A DNA stretch of 64,000 nucleotides from Oceanidesulfovibrio marinus (lineage in GTDB: Bacteria; Desulfobacterota; Desulfovibrionia; Desulfovibrionales; Desulfovibrionaceae), in NCBI RefSeq assembly GCF_013085545.1, contig NZ_CP039543.1, forward strand, positions 2,821,322-2,885,321, read 5' to 3'. Positions 35,095-42,403 of the stretch are shown in pieces. The first letter of the stretch is position 1, and each line of letters starts with the position of its first letter. Made by a program: the position numbers and the translations under genes. The notes under the pieces are model-generated. The model searched no databases, was not told the DNA's origin, and saw nothing but the letters and a program-made list of their open reading frames with translations.

Positions 35095-35508
35095 TTATTC
35101 CCCTCTGGAGGTCATTCGTCTAGGGGTGACTATCTCGACGCGGCAGGAGACCCGATGGCGGATCGTCTGCAGCGACGCCCACTCCTGTTCTGAATGGCCA
35201 CGCCCGATGTTGCCGTATTCAGTTACCAACAAGGTTATCTTGTTCTGTTCCACAAACCTGATCACTTCCTGCTCATAGCTACCCTCCGAGATAAACGAGT
35301 CGACGTGCAGGCCGTCGTCACTGGCGTCTTTGATCTGTTGATCGAGCTTGCGCCGGGAGTCCGGATCGGGTCCCGCATCGGGTTTTCCCGGCGGAAAAAC
35401 TGAAAGCACGTAGAGGCTCGCGCCTATTCTCTTGGCCAATGCAATGGACCTTGAGAGCGCCTCCCAAGGGACTTTGCCTCTGTTCATGCTGACAAGTATC
35501 CGTTCCAT
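35095..35508 (-). CDS. UspA-like protein, first gene of the seven-gene operon
   Basis: Predicted 137-residue protein with the UspA alpha/beta pattern: MERILVSMNRGKVPWEAL, then ALAKRIGASLYVLSVF and ITLLVTEYGNIGRG. The ATP-binding loop GxxGxxxxxxxxxG(S/T) is not clearly kept, so it may not bind ATP. GAGG lies 8 nt before the ATG. A sigma-54-type promoter is about 20 bp upstream, giving a very short leader. The operon continues with the permease, the membrane protein, PEP-like 1, receiver, PEP-like 2 and PEP-like 3. Confidence 0.78.
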   Translation of the reverse strand: MERILVSMNRGKVPWEALSRSIALAKRIGASLYVLSVFPPGKPDAGPDPDSRRKLDQQIKDASDDGLHVDSFISEGSYEQEVIRFVEQNKITLLVTEYGNIGRGHSEQEWASLQTIRHRVSCRVEIVTPRRMTSRGE

Positions 35509-35528
35509 GTTCGCCTCGTGAAATTTTT

Positions 35529-35544
35529 AGCAAGCCCTGAGCCA
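35529..35544 (-). promoter_or_regulatory. sigma-54 promoter of the UspA/TauE/PEP-like operon
   Basis: On the minus strand TGGC (35544-35541) and TTGC (35533-35530) are separated by 7 bp, the exact -24/-12 spacing of sigma-54 promoters. Transcription would start near 35519, about 11 nt before the first ATG. Two palindromic sites lie 90-140 bp upstream. Confidence 0.7.
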
Positions 35545-35607
35545 AAGTTGCATACATTTGTAAATCAGGTAGTTATGAAATCGTGAGGCGCCGCAAACCA
35601 CGCCAGA

Positions 35608-35624
35608 CGTTTCAAAATGAAACG
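35608..35624. promoter_or_regulatory. activator-binding palindrome, site 1
   Basis: Perfect palindrome CGTTTCA-AAA-TGAAACG. Its centre (35616) is about 97 bp upstream of the predicted sigma-54 start, a normal enhancer distance. The same motif occurs at 35650-35664 and 38584-38600. Confidence 0.65.
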
Positions 35625-35649
35625 GAACTCGGCTCTGCTCACTGGACAC

Positions 35650-35664
35650 GGTTCAATCTGAAAC
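35650..35664. promoter_or_regulatory. activator-binding palindrome, site 2
   Basis: GGTTCA-ATC-TGAAAC, one mismatch from the palindrome at 35608. The two centres are 41 bp apart, about four helical turns, so bound dimers would lie on the same face of the DNA. Confidence 0.6.
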
Positions 35665-35734
35665 ATATGGTCTGTCGGCCGGCAGAGATTCAGCCACGGC
35701 GCCCAGGCTTTTTCGCCGGCACACGGGGAACGGC

Positions 35735-37180
35735 ATGACTGACACACCGGCTGAGACACCCTCCCGCTACTCCCGGATGCGGACGTTTTGGCGGTCGATC
35801 AAGGGCAAGATATTCCTTGTCTTTTTTTCGACCTTCATCTCCGTTGCCGCGCTCACGCTGCTCAATTATTGGAGCATGAGCATGGTCACGGACCGCCTGC
35901 ACCTGCTGGAGCGCTACGAAGACCTCCTGAACAACGTCCTGGAGGTCCGGCGCTTCGAGAAGAACTTCCTCTTCTACAACGACCCCACCAGCCTGCAGGA
36001 GAGCCTCGAGTATCTGCAGCGCATCGACGTGATTTTCGAGGAGCTGGGCGCCGACATCCGCCAAGTCATCGGCAACGTCGCCTACAGGCAGCTCACCGGC
36101 GTGTTCCTTGTGTATGAGGACATCATCGAGGAGGCGCGGGACGAGCCCGTCGCCCACCAGGAGCAGCTCAGAAGCCTGGGCAAGGAGCTGGTGGAATCGG
36201 CCGACGCCCTGCTCAAGAACAAACGGGAGCGCATCCATCGCGCCGTGGTGCGCACCTCGTTCATCCCGTTCACCTCGCTCGTGGTCTTCGGCCTGCTCAT
36301 GTTCCTGGTGGTCAAGCTCATCTCCCGCGGGCTGCTCGTGCCCCTGGCCACGATCAAGGTGACCACGCAGCGCGTTGCGCGCGGCGACTTCCGGCCCATC
36401 TCGCCCACGGCCGACCAGATCGAGGAGATCGCCGGCCTGATCGGCGCCTTCAACCGCATGGCCCAGGAGCTGGAGGCCAACCAGGAAGACCTGCTGCAGG
36501 CGCGCAAGATCGCGGCCCTCGGCACCTTCACCGCCGGCATCGCCCACGAGCTGAACAACCCCATCAACAACATCTCGCTCTCGGCCGAGACGTTGGGCGA
36601 GCTCTACGGCGAGGAGCTGGACGAAGACGCCAACGAGATGGTCCACGACATCATCATGCAGTCCGAGCGCGCCGGCGAGATCGTCAAGAATCTCCTGGAC
36701 TTCTCGCGCACGGAACGGCCGGCCTTCTCGCCGCTTCAGGTACTGGACGTCATCGACAGCACCGTAACCCTGATCAAGAACCAGCTCATGGTCACCGGCG
36801 TCACCCTGGACATGGACATCCCGGAGGACATTCCGGACATCCAGGGCAACCTGCGCAACCTCCAGCAGGTGTTCATGAATCTCCTGCTCAACGCCATCCA
36901 GGCCATGCCGGGCGGCGGCGCCATCACCATAGCCGCGCGGGAGCAGGGCCAGAAGATGGTGCGCATCGAGGTGCGCGACACCGGCGCAGGCATCGATCCA
37001 AAGGTGCTCGAACACATCTTCGAGCCCTTCTTCACCACAAAGGAAGTGGGCAAGGGCACCGGCCTGGGCCTTGCCGTGATGTACTCCATTGTCCAGCGCC
37101 ACGGCGGACGCGTGGAGGTGAAAAGCGAACCGGGCAAAGGCAGTGTCTTTGCCGTGATCCTGCCCAGGGCGGAGCAGTAA
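35735..37180 (+). CDS. membrane sensor histidine kinase
   Basis: Predicted 481-residue inner-membrane kinase. Two membrane helices (residues ~24-45 and ~177-197) enclose a periplasmic helical sensor of about 130 residues rich in charged residues; HAMP follows (~198-250). HisKA has His271 in GIAHELNNPINNISL; ATPase boxes are NLLLNAIQAM, DTGAGID, and GTGLGLAV. The ATG has GGGGAA just upstream. Its partner is the sigma-54 regulator 4 bp downstream. The signal is unknown; the divergent permease operon suggests a periplasmic sulfur anion or stress. Confidence 0.92.
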   Translation: MTDTPAETPSRYSRMRTFWRSIKGKIFLVFFSTFISVAALTLLNYWSMSMVTDRLHLLERYEDLLNNVLEVRRFEKNFLFYNDPTSLQESLEYLQRIDVIFEELGADIRQVIGNVAYRQLTGVFLVYEDIIEEARDEPVAHQEQLRSLGKELVESADALLKNKRERIHRAVVRTSFIPFTSLVVFGLLMFLVVKLISRGLLVPLATIKVTTQRVARGDFRPISPTADQIEEIAGLIGAFNRMAQELEANQEDLLQARKIAALGTFTAGIAHELNNPINNISLSAETLGELYGEELDEDANEMVHDIIMQSERAGEIVKNLLDFSRTERPAFSPLQVLDVIDSTVTLIKNQLMVTGVTLDMDIPEDIPDIQGNLRNLQQVFMNLLLNAIQAMPGGGAITIAAREQGQKMVRIEVRDTGAGIDPKVLEHIFEPFFTTKEVGKGTGLGLAVMYSIVQRHGGRVEVKSEPGKGSVFAVILPRAEQ

Positions 37181-37184
37181 ACGT

Positions 37185-38531
37185 ATGTCCAGAACACGCA
37201 TTGCCGTCATTGACGACGAAGTCACGGTCTGCCGCAGGCTCAGCCAGGCGCTCTCCAAGGACGGCATGGACGTGGAGGCGTTCACCACCGGCGCGGCCTT
37301 CCTCGCCCGGCTGGAGGAAGGCGGCTTCGACGTGGTCATCACCGACCTGCGCCTGCCGGACATCTCCGGCATGGAGATTCTGGAGAAGATCAAGGGGTTG
37401 CGGCCGGAGATCGAGGTCATCATGATCACCGGCTACGGCGCCGTGGATACGGCCATCGAGGCCATCAAGCTGGGTGCGCACCACTACGTGACCAAGCCCA
37501 TCAAGCTGGGCGAGATCCGCGTGCTCATCCAGGGCGCGCTGGAGAAGATCGCCCTGCGCCGGGAGAACCAGCGCCTGCGCGACGTCATCAAGCCCGAAGG
37601 CGGCATCAGCTCCATCATCGGCGCGGGCGATGCCATGCGCGACATCTTCTCGCTCATCCATAAGGTGGCGCCGGTGGACTGCAACGTGCTGCTCGAAGGC
37701 GACAGCGGCACGGGCAAGGCCCTGGTGGCGCGCGCCATCCACGACCTCAGCCCCCGCCGGGACCACCCCTTTGTCTCCTTCAACTGCGGCGGCTTTACCG
37801 ACGAGCTCATCACCAGCGAGCTCTTCGGCTACGAGAAAGGCGCATTCACCGGCGCGGCCGCAACCAAGATCGGCCTGCTGGAGTCCGCGGCCGGCGGCAC
37901 CGTATTCCTGGACGAGATCGGCGAGATGCCCCTGACCATGCAGGTGAAGCTGCTGCACGTGCTCCAGGAGCGCAAGATCCTGCGCGTGGGCGGCACCCGG
38001 CCCATCGACCTCGACATCCGCATCGTGGCCGCCACCAACAAGGACCTCAAGCAGGAGGTCACGGACGGCGGGTTCCGCGAGGACCTCTTCTTCCGGCTCA
38101 ACGTGGTCACTATCCACCTGCCGCCGCTGGTGGAGCGCAAGGAGGACATCCCCCTTCTGGCCAAGCACTTCATGGAAAAGTACAGCCTGGCCTTCCACAA
38201 GACCGTGGCCTCCATCCATCCCTCGGCCATGAACCTGCTCATCGGCTACAGCTTCCCGGGCAACGTGCGCGAACTGGAGAACATCATCGAGCGCGCCGTG
38301 GCGCTGACCGACTGCGAAGAGATACGCCTGCAGGACCTGCCGCAGGATCTGCAGCAGCTCGAAGTGGACACCATGGAGGGTGAGGGGCTCCAGAGCCTGG
38401 AGGAGCTGGAGCGCCGGCACATCGCCAAGGTGCTGGAGAAAACCGGCTACAACAAGGGGCTGGCCGCGCAGATTCTGAACATTCCCAGGACCACCCTCTG
38501 GCGCAAGCTCAAGCAGTACAATATCGAATGA
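37185..38531 (+). CDS. sigma-54-dependent response regulator (NtrC family)
   Basis: Predicted 448-residue activator. Receiver domain with Asp54 in VVITDLRLPDISG; AAA+ domain with Walker A LLEGDSGTGKALVARA, the sigma-54 contact motif GAFTGA, Walker B VFLDEIGEMP; and a Fis-type HTH at the end (NKGLAAQILNIPRTTLWRKL). The Walker A has Asp where Glu is common (GDSGTGK). It is cotranscribed with the kinase. GTTTCA-N3-TGAAAC palindromes near two sigma-54-like promoters, one on each side of this gene pair, are its probable targets. Confidence 0.94.
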   Translation: MSRTRIAVIDDEVTVCRRLSQALSKDGMDVEAFTTGAAFLARLEEGGFDVVITDLRLPDISGMEILEKIKGLRPEIEVIMITGYGAVDTAIEAIKLGAHHYVTKPIKLGEIRVLIQGALEKIALRRENQRLRDVIKPEGGISSIIGAGDAMRDIFSLIHKVAPVDCNVLLEGDSGTGKALVARAIHDLSPRRDHPFVSFNCGGFTDELITSELFGYEKGAFTGAAATKIGLLESAAGGTVFLDEIGEMPLTMQVKLLHVLQERKILRVGGTRPIDLDIRIVAATNKDLKQEVTDGGFREDLFFRLNVVTIHLPPLVERKEDIPLLAKHFMEKYSLAFHKTVASIHPSAMNLLIGYSFPGNVRELENIIERAVALTDCEEIRLQDLPQDLQQLEVDTMEGEGLQSLEELERRHIAKVLEKTGYNKGLAAQILNIPRTTLWRKLKQYNIE

Positions 38532-38583
38532 GCGGCCCAGCCGCACAGATCACACCGCGCCCATCTTGTTCTCCGACCATATT

Positions 38584-38600
38584 TGTTTCAGTTTGAAACA
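38584..38600. promoter_or_regulatory. activator-binding palindrome, site 3
   Basis: Perfect palindrome TGTTTCA-GTT-TGAAACA, the same core as at 35608-35624. Its centre is about 120 bp upstream of the start expected from the sigma-54-like promoter at 38687. Confidence 0.65.
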
Positions 38601-38686
38601 GATTTCCGGGCCGAAACGCCCTCGCAACGCCCCTGTTTCTCCAGCTTTTCCCCAATATATCAATCGATTGCAGCGCAGCACATCCT

Positions 38687-38702
38687 TGGCATGGATATTG
38701 GA
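38687..38702 (+). promoter_or_regulatory. sigma-54-like promoter of the small gene
   Basis: TGGCATG (38687-38693), then four bases and TTGGA (38698-38702). The -24 element is ideal; the -12 element has GG instead of GC. Start of transcription near 38713 would leave the AAAGGAG ribosome site intact. Confidence 0.5.
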
Positions 38703-38728
38703 ATATTCTGGTCAAAGGAGATCGCTGT

Positions 38729-38893
38729 ATGTTGAAGATCAGAGCGTTTCTGGAAAGATGGACCGCCGCCGCGGCCCTGGCCGAAGGCGGCCTGTGGGAC
38801 GAGGCGCGCGCTACCGTGCGTGAACCCGAGATCGCTGCGGCCAGGAAGAACGCCCGCCCCGTGCAACGGAAGCGGCCCCGTCTCCACGCCTAG
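38729..38893 (+). CDS. small 54-residue protein under sigma-54-like control
   Basis: Short gene with AAAGGAG 8 nt upstream of the ATG. The product begins MLKIRAFLERWTAAAALAEG and continues LWDEARATVREPEIAAARKN, ending in a very basic tail (RPVQRKRPRLHA). It is helical, without signal peptide or membrane segment. Small Ala/Glu-rich proteins with an AxAxAEEGxxxxA pattern occur in Desulfovibrio-type genomes without known function. The palindrome and sigma-54-like promoter suggest it is induced by the adjacent regulator. It might be an effector or adaptor for the divergent operon (inference). Confidence 0.65.
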   Translation: MLKIRAFLERWTAAAALAEGGLWDEARATVREPEIAAARKNARPVQRKRPRLHA

Positions 38894-39497
38894 CGCCCGG
38901 TTCGTCTGACGTAATTCGTCTTTCACGGATCGCGTATCGCGGTTCCTGCCAAGCATGACCTGGTGGAGCTGCCGGCAAAACCCTCCGCACTGGATGCGGA
39001 TGCGAGTTGGCCCGTGCCCGTTCGGCGCACGGCGTCTTTGTGGTTGCGCAGTGCCTGCCTAAAAAAAGGGCACGCAGTGCGGGTGGTCTCCTGTTGTCCC
39101 GTTCCCGCATGCATACCCTTTTGTCGAACCCCACAGGCGCTGGCTGTTGACGCTGCCACCCCTGCCCGGTTCCCGGAATGACTCGCTCGTCCGGCGTCTT
39201 TCCCGGTCCGGCTTACTCATTCCCCGCTGCGCAAGCCGCTTATCCTGACTGCAATACCGCCGGCCGGCCCGTCTTCCGGTCGAGGCCGTTCGCCTCGAAA
39301 ATCCTGGTGCGTCTCCTACGCATCCCTCAGCATAGTCTCGCCACGTCGTCTTCCGCACACGGCTGCCGGGCGACCGTCCTTCGCCGTCCCCCCGGACTGC
39401 GTTCTCCCCTGGACGTTCTCCCGGCGCGCCTTCCCCTTGTGCGTCCCCATCTCTCCTCTTCCCCGCGCGGCTCTCCTCTGCCCGTTCTGCCAAAAAT
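38894..39497. other. 604-bp region without a convincing gene
   Basis: Lies between the small gene and the 3' end of cheA. The right half is strongly pyrimidine-rich on the plus strand. On the minus strand GCAC-TGC-GTGC is followed by CC and seven T (39059-39080), which may terminate the chemosensory transcript about 400 bp downstream of cheA. Open frames crossing it run into cheA in wrong frames. No tRNA or known RNA was recognised; an untranslated RNA or decayed gene cannot be excluded. Confidence 0.35.
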
Positions 39498-41546
39498 CTA
39501 CTGCAAGTTGTGCTGGCGGTTGGCGAAGCGCACCAGCTGCGGCACGTCCAGGATGATGGAGATGCCGCCGTCGCCGTTGATCGTGGTTCCGGCAATCCAC
39601 TCGGAGTGGTTGCACGACTCGTCGAGGCTCTTGATCACGGCGTGTTGCTGGCCCAGCACCGCGTCCACGGCCAGGCCCACGTACATGCCGTCGGCCTCCG
39701 TCACCACGATGCGCTCGTAATCGGGCTGCTCCCCCTCCACCTGCAGCAGGTTGCGCAGGCTGATGCACGGAGCCATCTTGTCGCGCAGCTCGAACTTCTC
39801 GATGATCCTGGTGGGTCCGTCCACGAACCGCTCCTGGCAGGACTCCACGGCGGACATGGGCAGAATGTACAGCTCGCCGCCCACGCGCACGTGCAGGCCG
39901 TCGATGATGGCCAGGGTCAGAGGGATGCGCATGCGCACCGTGGTGCCCATGCCCAGCTCGCTCTGTATCTCCACGCTGCCGCGCAGGGCGTCCACGCCCC
40001 GGCGCACAACGTCCATGCCCACGCCGCGGCCGGAAAGGTCCGAGACCTGGTCCGCGGTGGAGAAGCCGGGCTCGAAAATCAGGTTCAGGAGCTCGGGCTC
40101 GGTCAGTTGCTGCTCCGGAGTGATGAGCCCGCGCTCGATGGCCTTGCCGCGCACCTTCTGGGCATCGATGCCCGCGCCGTCGTCGGCGATCTCGATGAGC
40201 ACGTCGCCGCTGGCGTGCCTGGCGCTCAGGCGGATGACGCCCGCTTCGGCCTTGCCTGCCTCCCGCCGCCGCTCCGGCGTCTCCAGGCCGTGGTCGATGG
40301 CGTTGCGCATGATGTGCATGAGCGGGCCCTTGATCTCCTCGATGACGTTCTTGTCCAGCTCGGTCTCGCCGCCTTCGGTGACGAACTCGACCTCCTTGCC
40401 GATATCGTCACTGATGTCGCGTACGAGCCGGCGCATGGAGCCGAAGGATGTGGAGATGGGCACCATTCGCAGGCCCAGGGCGTCGTCGCGCATCTCGTCG
40501 GAGAGCCGCTCCAGCTCCTCGGCTATCTGGTGCAGGTCCGGGTCGTCCTCGTGCCGGCCGGCGGCCCGGTTGAGCCGGGTCTGGAGAATGATCAGCTCGC
40601 CCACCATGTTCACGAGACGGTCCAGCCGGGCCGCGTCCACGCGGAGGGAGGTGGCCTTACTCTTGGTTTCGGTGCGCGCCGCGCTCTGCTCCTCGGGCTC
40701 GGCGTTGCGTTTGGCCAGGTTCTGGGCGTACGTCTGCCGCATCTCCCGGAGCGCGGCCTTGGGATCGGCCGCCTTGGACAAACACTCCAGCATGTCGTTG
40801 ACGTCGTTGCCGCGTGGCCGGTCGTCGCCGATCTTCTCTATGGTGATGTCGTGGTCGTCCTCCACAAAGATGAAGACGTCGCGAATGGCGTCCACGCCTC
40901 GTGCGGTAGAGATGATAACATCCCAGAAACCAAAGGCCCGCTCCGGGTCCATCTCCTCCAGGCCGGGCATGATCTGGTGGGTGAAGAGCGAGTCTCCGGC
41001 GCCAATCTCGAAAAGCTCAAGGATCAGACGCAGCGGATCGGTGCCAGTGAGAAATGAATCCGCCGTAGGAATGTAGCGGATCCAGAAGGTCTCCCGCGGC
41101 AGCTCCTCGCTCTCCACCACCACCTGCTGCACCTGCTCCTTGACCGGAGCCTCGGGCGCCGCCGCGCCGCCGGTCAACGCGCGGAACTTAGTCAGCAGCT
41201 CGTCGGAATGCGCCTTGGCCGCGGCGTCCGGCTCGGCCATGTTCAGAAGGTCATGGATGTGGTCCTTGGCCTTCAGGGTCAGGGTTATCATCGACGGCTC
41301 CAGAGCAAGACGGCCCTCCCGCACGGCGTCGAACGTATTTTCGATCTCGTGCGTGAAGCGGGCGATCTCGTCAAAGCCGAACATGGCTCCCGATCCCTTG
41401 ATGGTATGCAGGGATCGGAAGATTGTATTGACGAGGTCCTTGCGGCCTGGATTCTCATCCAGCTCCAGCAGCGATTCCTCAAGGGAGCTCAACAGCTCAA
41501 GGGCCTCGTCGCGGTAGATGCTCTCTGGGTTGGTCGGCTGCGTCAT
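39498..41546 (-). CDS. cheA: chemotaxis histidine kinase CheA
   Basis: Signalling kinase of 682 residues. P1 Hpt domain with His47 in RSLHTIKGSGAMFGF; a P2-like segment ~160-260; P3 dimerisation (VDAARLDRLVNMVGELIILQ); P4 ATPase with MRNAIDHGLE, DDGAGID and GRGVGMDVVRR; and P5 CheW-like domain to the end. The ATG overlaps the STAS stop (TGATG), so they are coupled. It completes a receiver-like/MCP/CheW/STAS/CheA operon that lacks CheY, CheR and CheB in this window, so these proteins must come from elsewhere or be dispensable. Confidence 0.95.
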   Translation of the reverse strand: MTQPTNPESIYRDEALELLSSLEESLLELDENPGRKDLVNTIFRSLHTIKGSGAMFGFDEIARFTHEIENTFDAVREGRLALEPSMITLTLKAKDHIHDLLNMAEPDAAAKAHSDELLTKFRALTGGAAAPEAPVKEQVQQVVVESEELPRETFWIRYIPTADSFLTGTDPLRLILELFEIGAGDSLFTHQIMPGLEEMDPERAFGFWDVIISTARGVDAIRDVFIFVEDDHDITIEKIGDDRPRGNDVNDMLECLSKAADPKAALREMRQTYAQNLAKRNAEPEEQSAARTETKSKATSLRVDAARLDRLVNMVGELIILQTRLNRAAGRHEDDPDLHQIAEELERLSDEMRDDALGLRMVPISTSFGSMRRLVRDISDDIGKEVEFVTEGGETELDKNVIEEIKGPLMHIMRNAIDHGLETPERRREAGKAEAGVIRLSARHASGDVLIEIADDGAGIDAQKVRGKAIERGLITPEQQLTEPELLNLIFEPGFSTADQVSDLSGRGVGMDVVRRGVDALRGSVEIQSELGMGTTVRMRIPLTLAIIDGLHVRVGGELYILPMSAVESCQERFVDGPTRIIEKFELRDKMAPCISLRNLLQVEGEQPDYERIVVTEADGMYVGLAVDAVLGQQHAVIKSLDESCNHSEWIAGTTINGDGGISIILDVPQLVRFANRQHNLQ

Positions 41547-41863
41547 CACTGCGCTCCGTTCTCGGAAAGGTTGATCTCCGCCTTTTCCACCGCGCCGCCA
41601 CCTTCGAACAACCTGTGGCATCCCATAGCCTTTGCCAGGGGTACGAGCTCCTTGGCGAGGTCGGGGGCAAAGCTGAGCTCCACCCCCTCCCGACGGAAGC
41701 TTTCATCGGCGGCAAGCAACACCAGAAAGAATGACATGTCCGCATCTTGCACGCCGGCGCAGCTCACACGCACCGGCTCGCCTTGCTGCAGCGCGGCAAG
41801 CAGCTCGTCGCGCACGCTCCCGGCCTTGTCGACCGTCATGTCACCTTGGAAGTTGATAACCAT
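41546..41863 (-). CDS. STAS-domain protein
   Basis: Predicted 105-residue protein built of one STAS fold, as in anti-anti-sigma factors. Typical features: MVINFQGDMTVDKAGSVRDE, then VRVSCAGVQDADMSFFLVLLA, where Asp-Met-Ser is the expected phospho-Ser region. The start at 41863 has GGAGG 10 nt upstream. Position between CheW and CheA suggests a regulatory partner of the chemosensory complex, as found in some operons controlling outputs other than swimming. Confidence 0.85.
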   Translation of the reverse strand: MVINFQGDMTVDKAGSVRDELLAALQQGEPVRVSCAGVQDADMSFFLVLLAADESFRREGVELSFAPDLAKELVPLAKAMGCHRLFEGGGAVEKAEINLSENGAQ

Positions 41864-41886
41864 GGTTTGTTCCTCCTTGCCGTGGG

Positions 41887-42387
41887 TCATGCGGCTACAG
41901 CCTCATGTGCGACTGCGGCTTCGTCGACGGCCTCCTCGACCTCGCCCGAGGAAAAGACCCGGGCGCTGTCGAGAACCAGGATGAACTCATTGTCCTGCCG
42001 GGCCACGCCCTTGAGGAAGCCTGTGTGGATCGACGCCCCCATCTTGGGCGGGGCGTCGATCTGATCGTTTTCCAGCTCCAGGACCTCGCGCACCGAGTCG
42101 GCCAGCGCGCCGATGATGCTCTCGCCGTCCTCGTTGTCGATGACCACGATGACGATGCGCGTGTTGATGGTGTGCTCGGTGCGGCCGAGCCCGAACTTCT
42201 CGCGCAGGTCCATCACCGGGATGGCCGCGCCGCGGAGGTTGACCACGCCGCGCATGTAGGCGGGGCTGTGGGGTATTCTCGTAATGTCCGCCACGTCCTG
42301 GATCTCGCGGACTGAGCTGATCTCAAAGGCGAATATCTCGTCCGCCAGGGTGAAGGTCAGGTATTTTCTTGATTCGTTGGCGCTCAT
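41887..42387 (-). CDS. cheW: chemotaxis coupling protein CheW
   Basis: Adaptor of 166 residues linking receptor to CheA. Typical sequence: YLTFTLADEIFAFEISSVREI, RGVVNLRGAAIPVMDLREKFG. AAAGGAGG lies just before the ATG at 42387. It has an Ala/Glu-rich C-terminal tail of about 20 residues after the fold. Lies 16 bp after the MCP stop and 23 bp before the STAS start in one operon. Confidence 0.94.
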   Translation of the reverse strand: MSANESRKYLTFTLADEIFAFEISSVREIQDVADITRIPHSPAYMRGVVNLRGAAIPVMDLREKFGLGRTEHTINTRIVIVVIDNEDGESIIGALADSVREVLELENDQIDAPPKMGASIHTGFLKGVARQDNEFILVLDSARVFSSGEVEEAVDEAAVAHEAVAA

Positions 42388-42403
42388 GGCTGCCTCCTTT
42401 TCC

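Noticed and set aside
39059-39595. A 178-codon minus-strand frame running from cheA into the downstream gap
   Set aside because: It uses a wrong frame within cheA and has no start signal.
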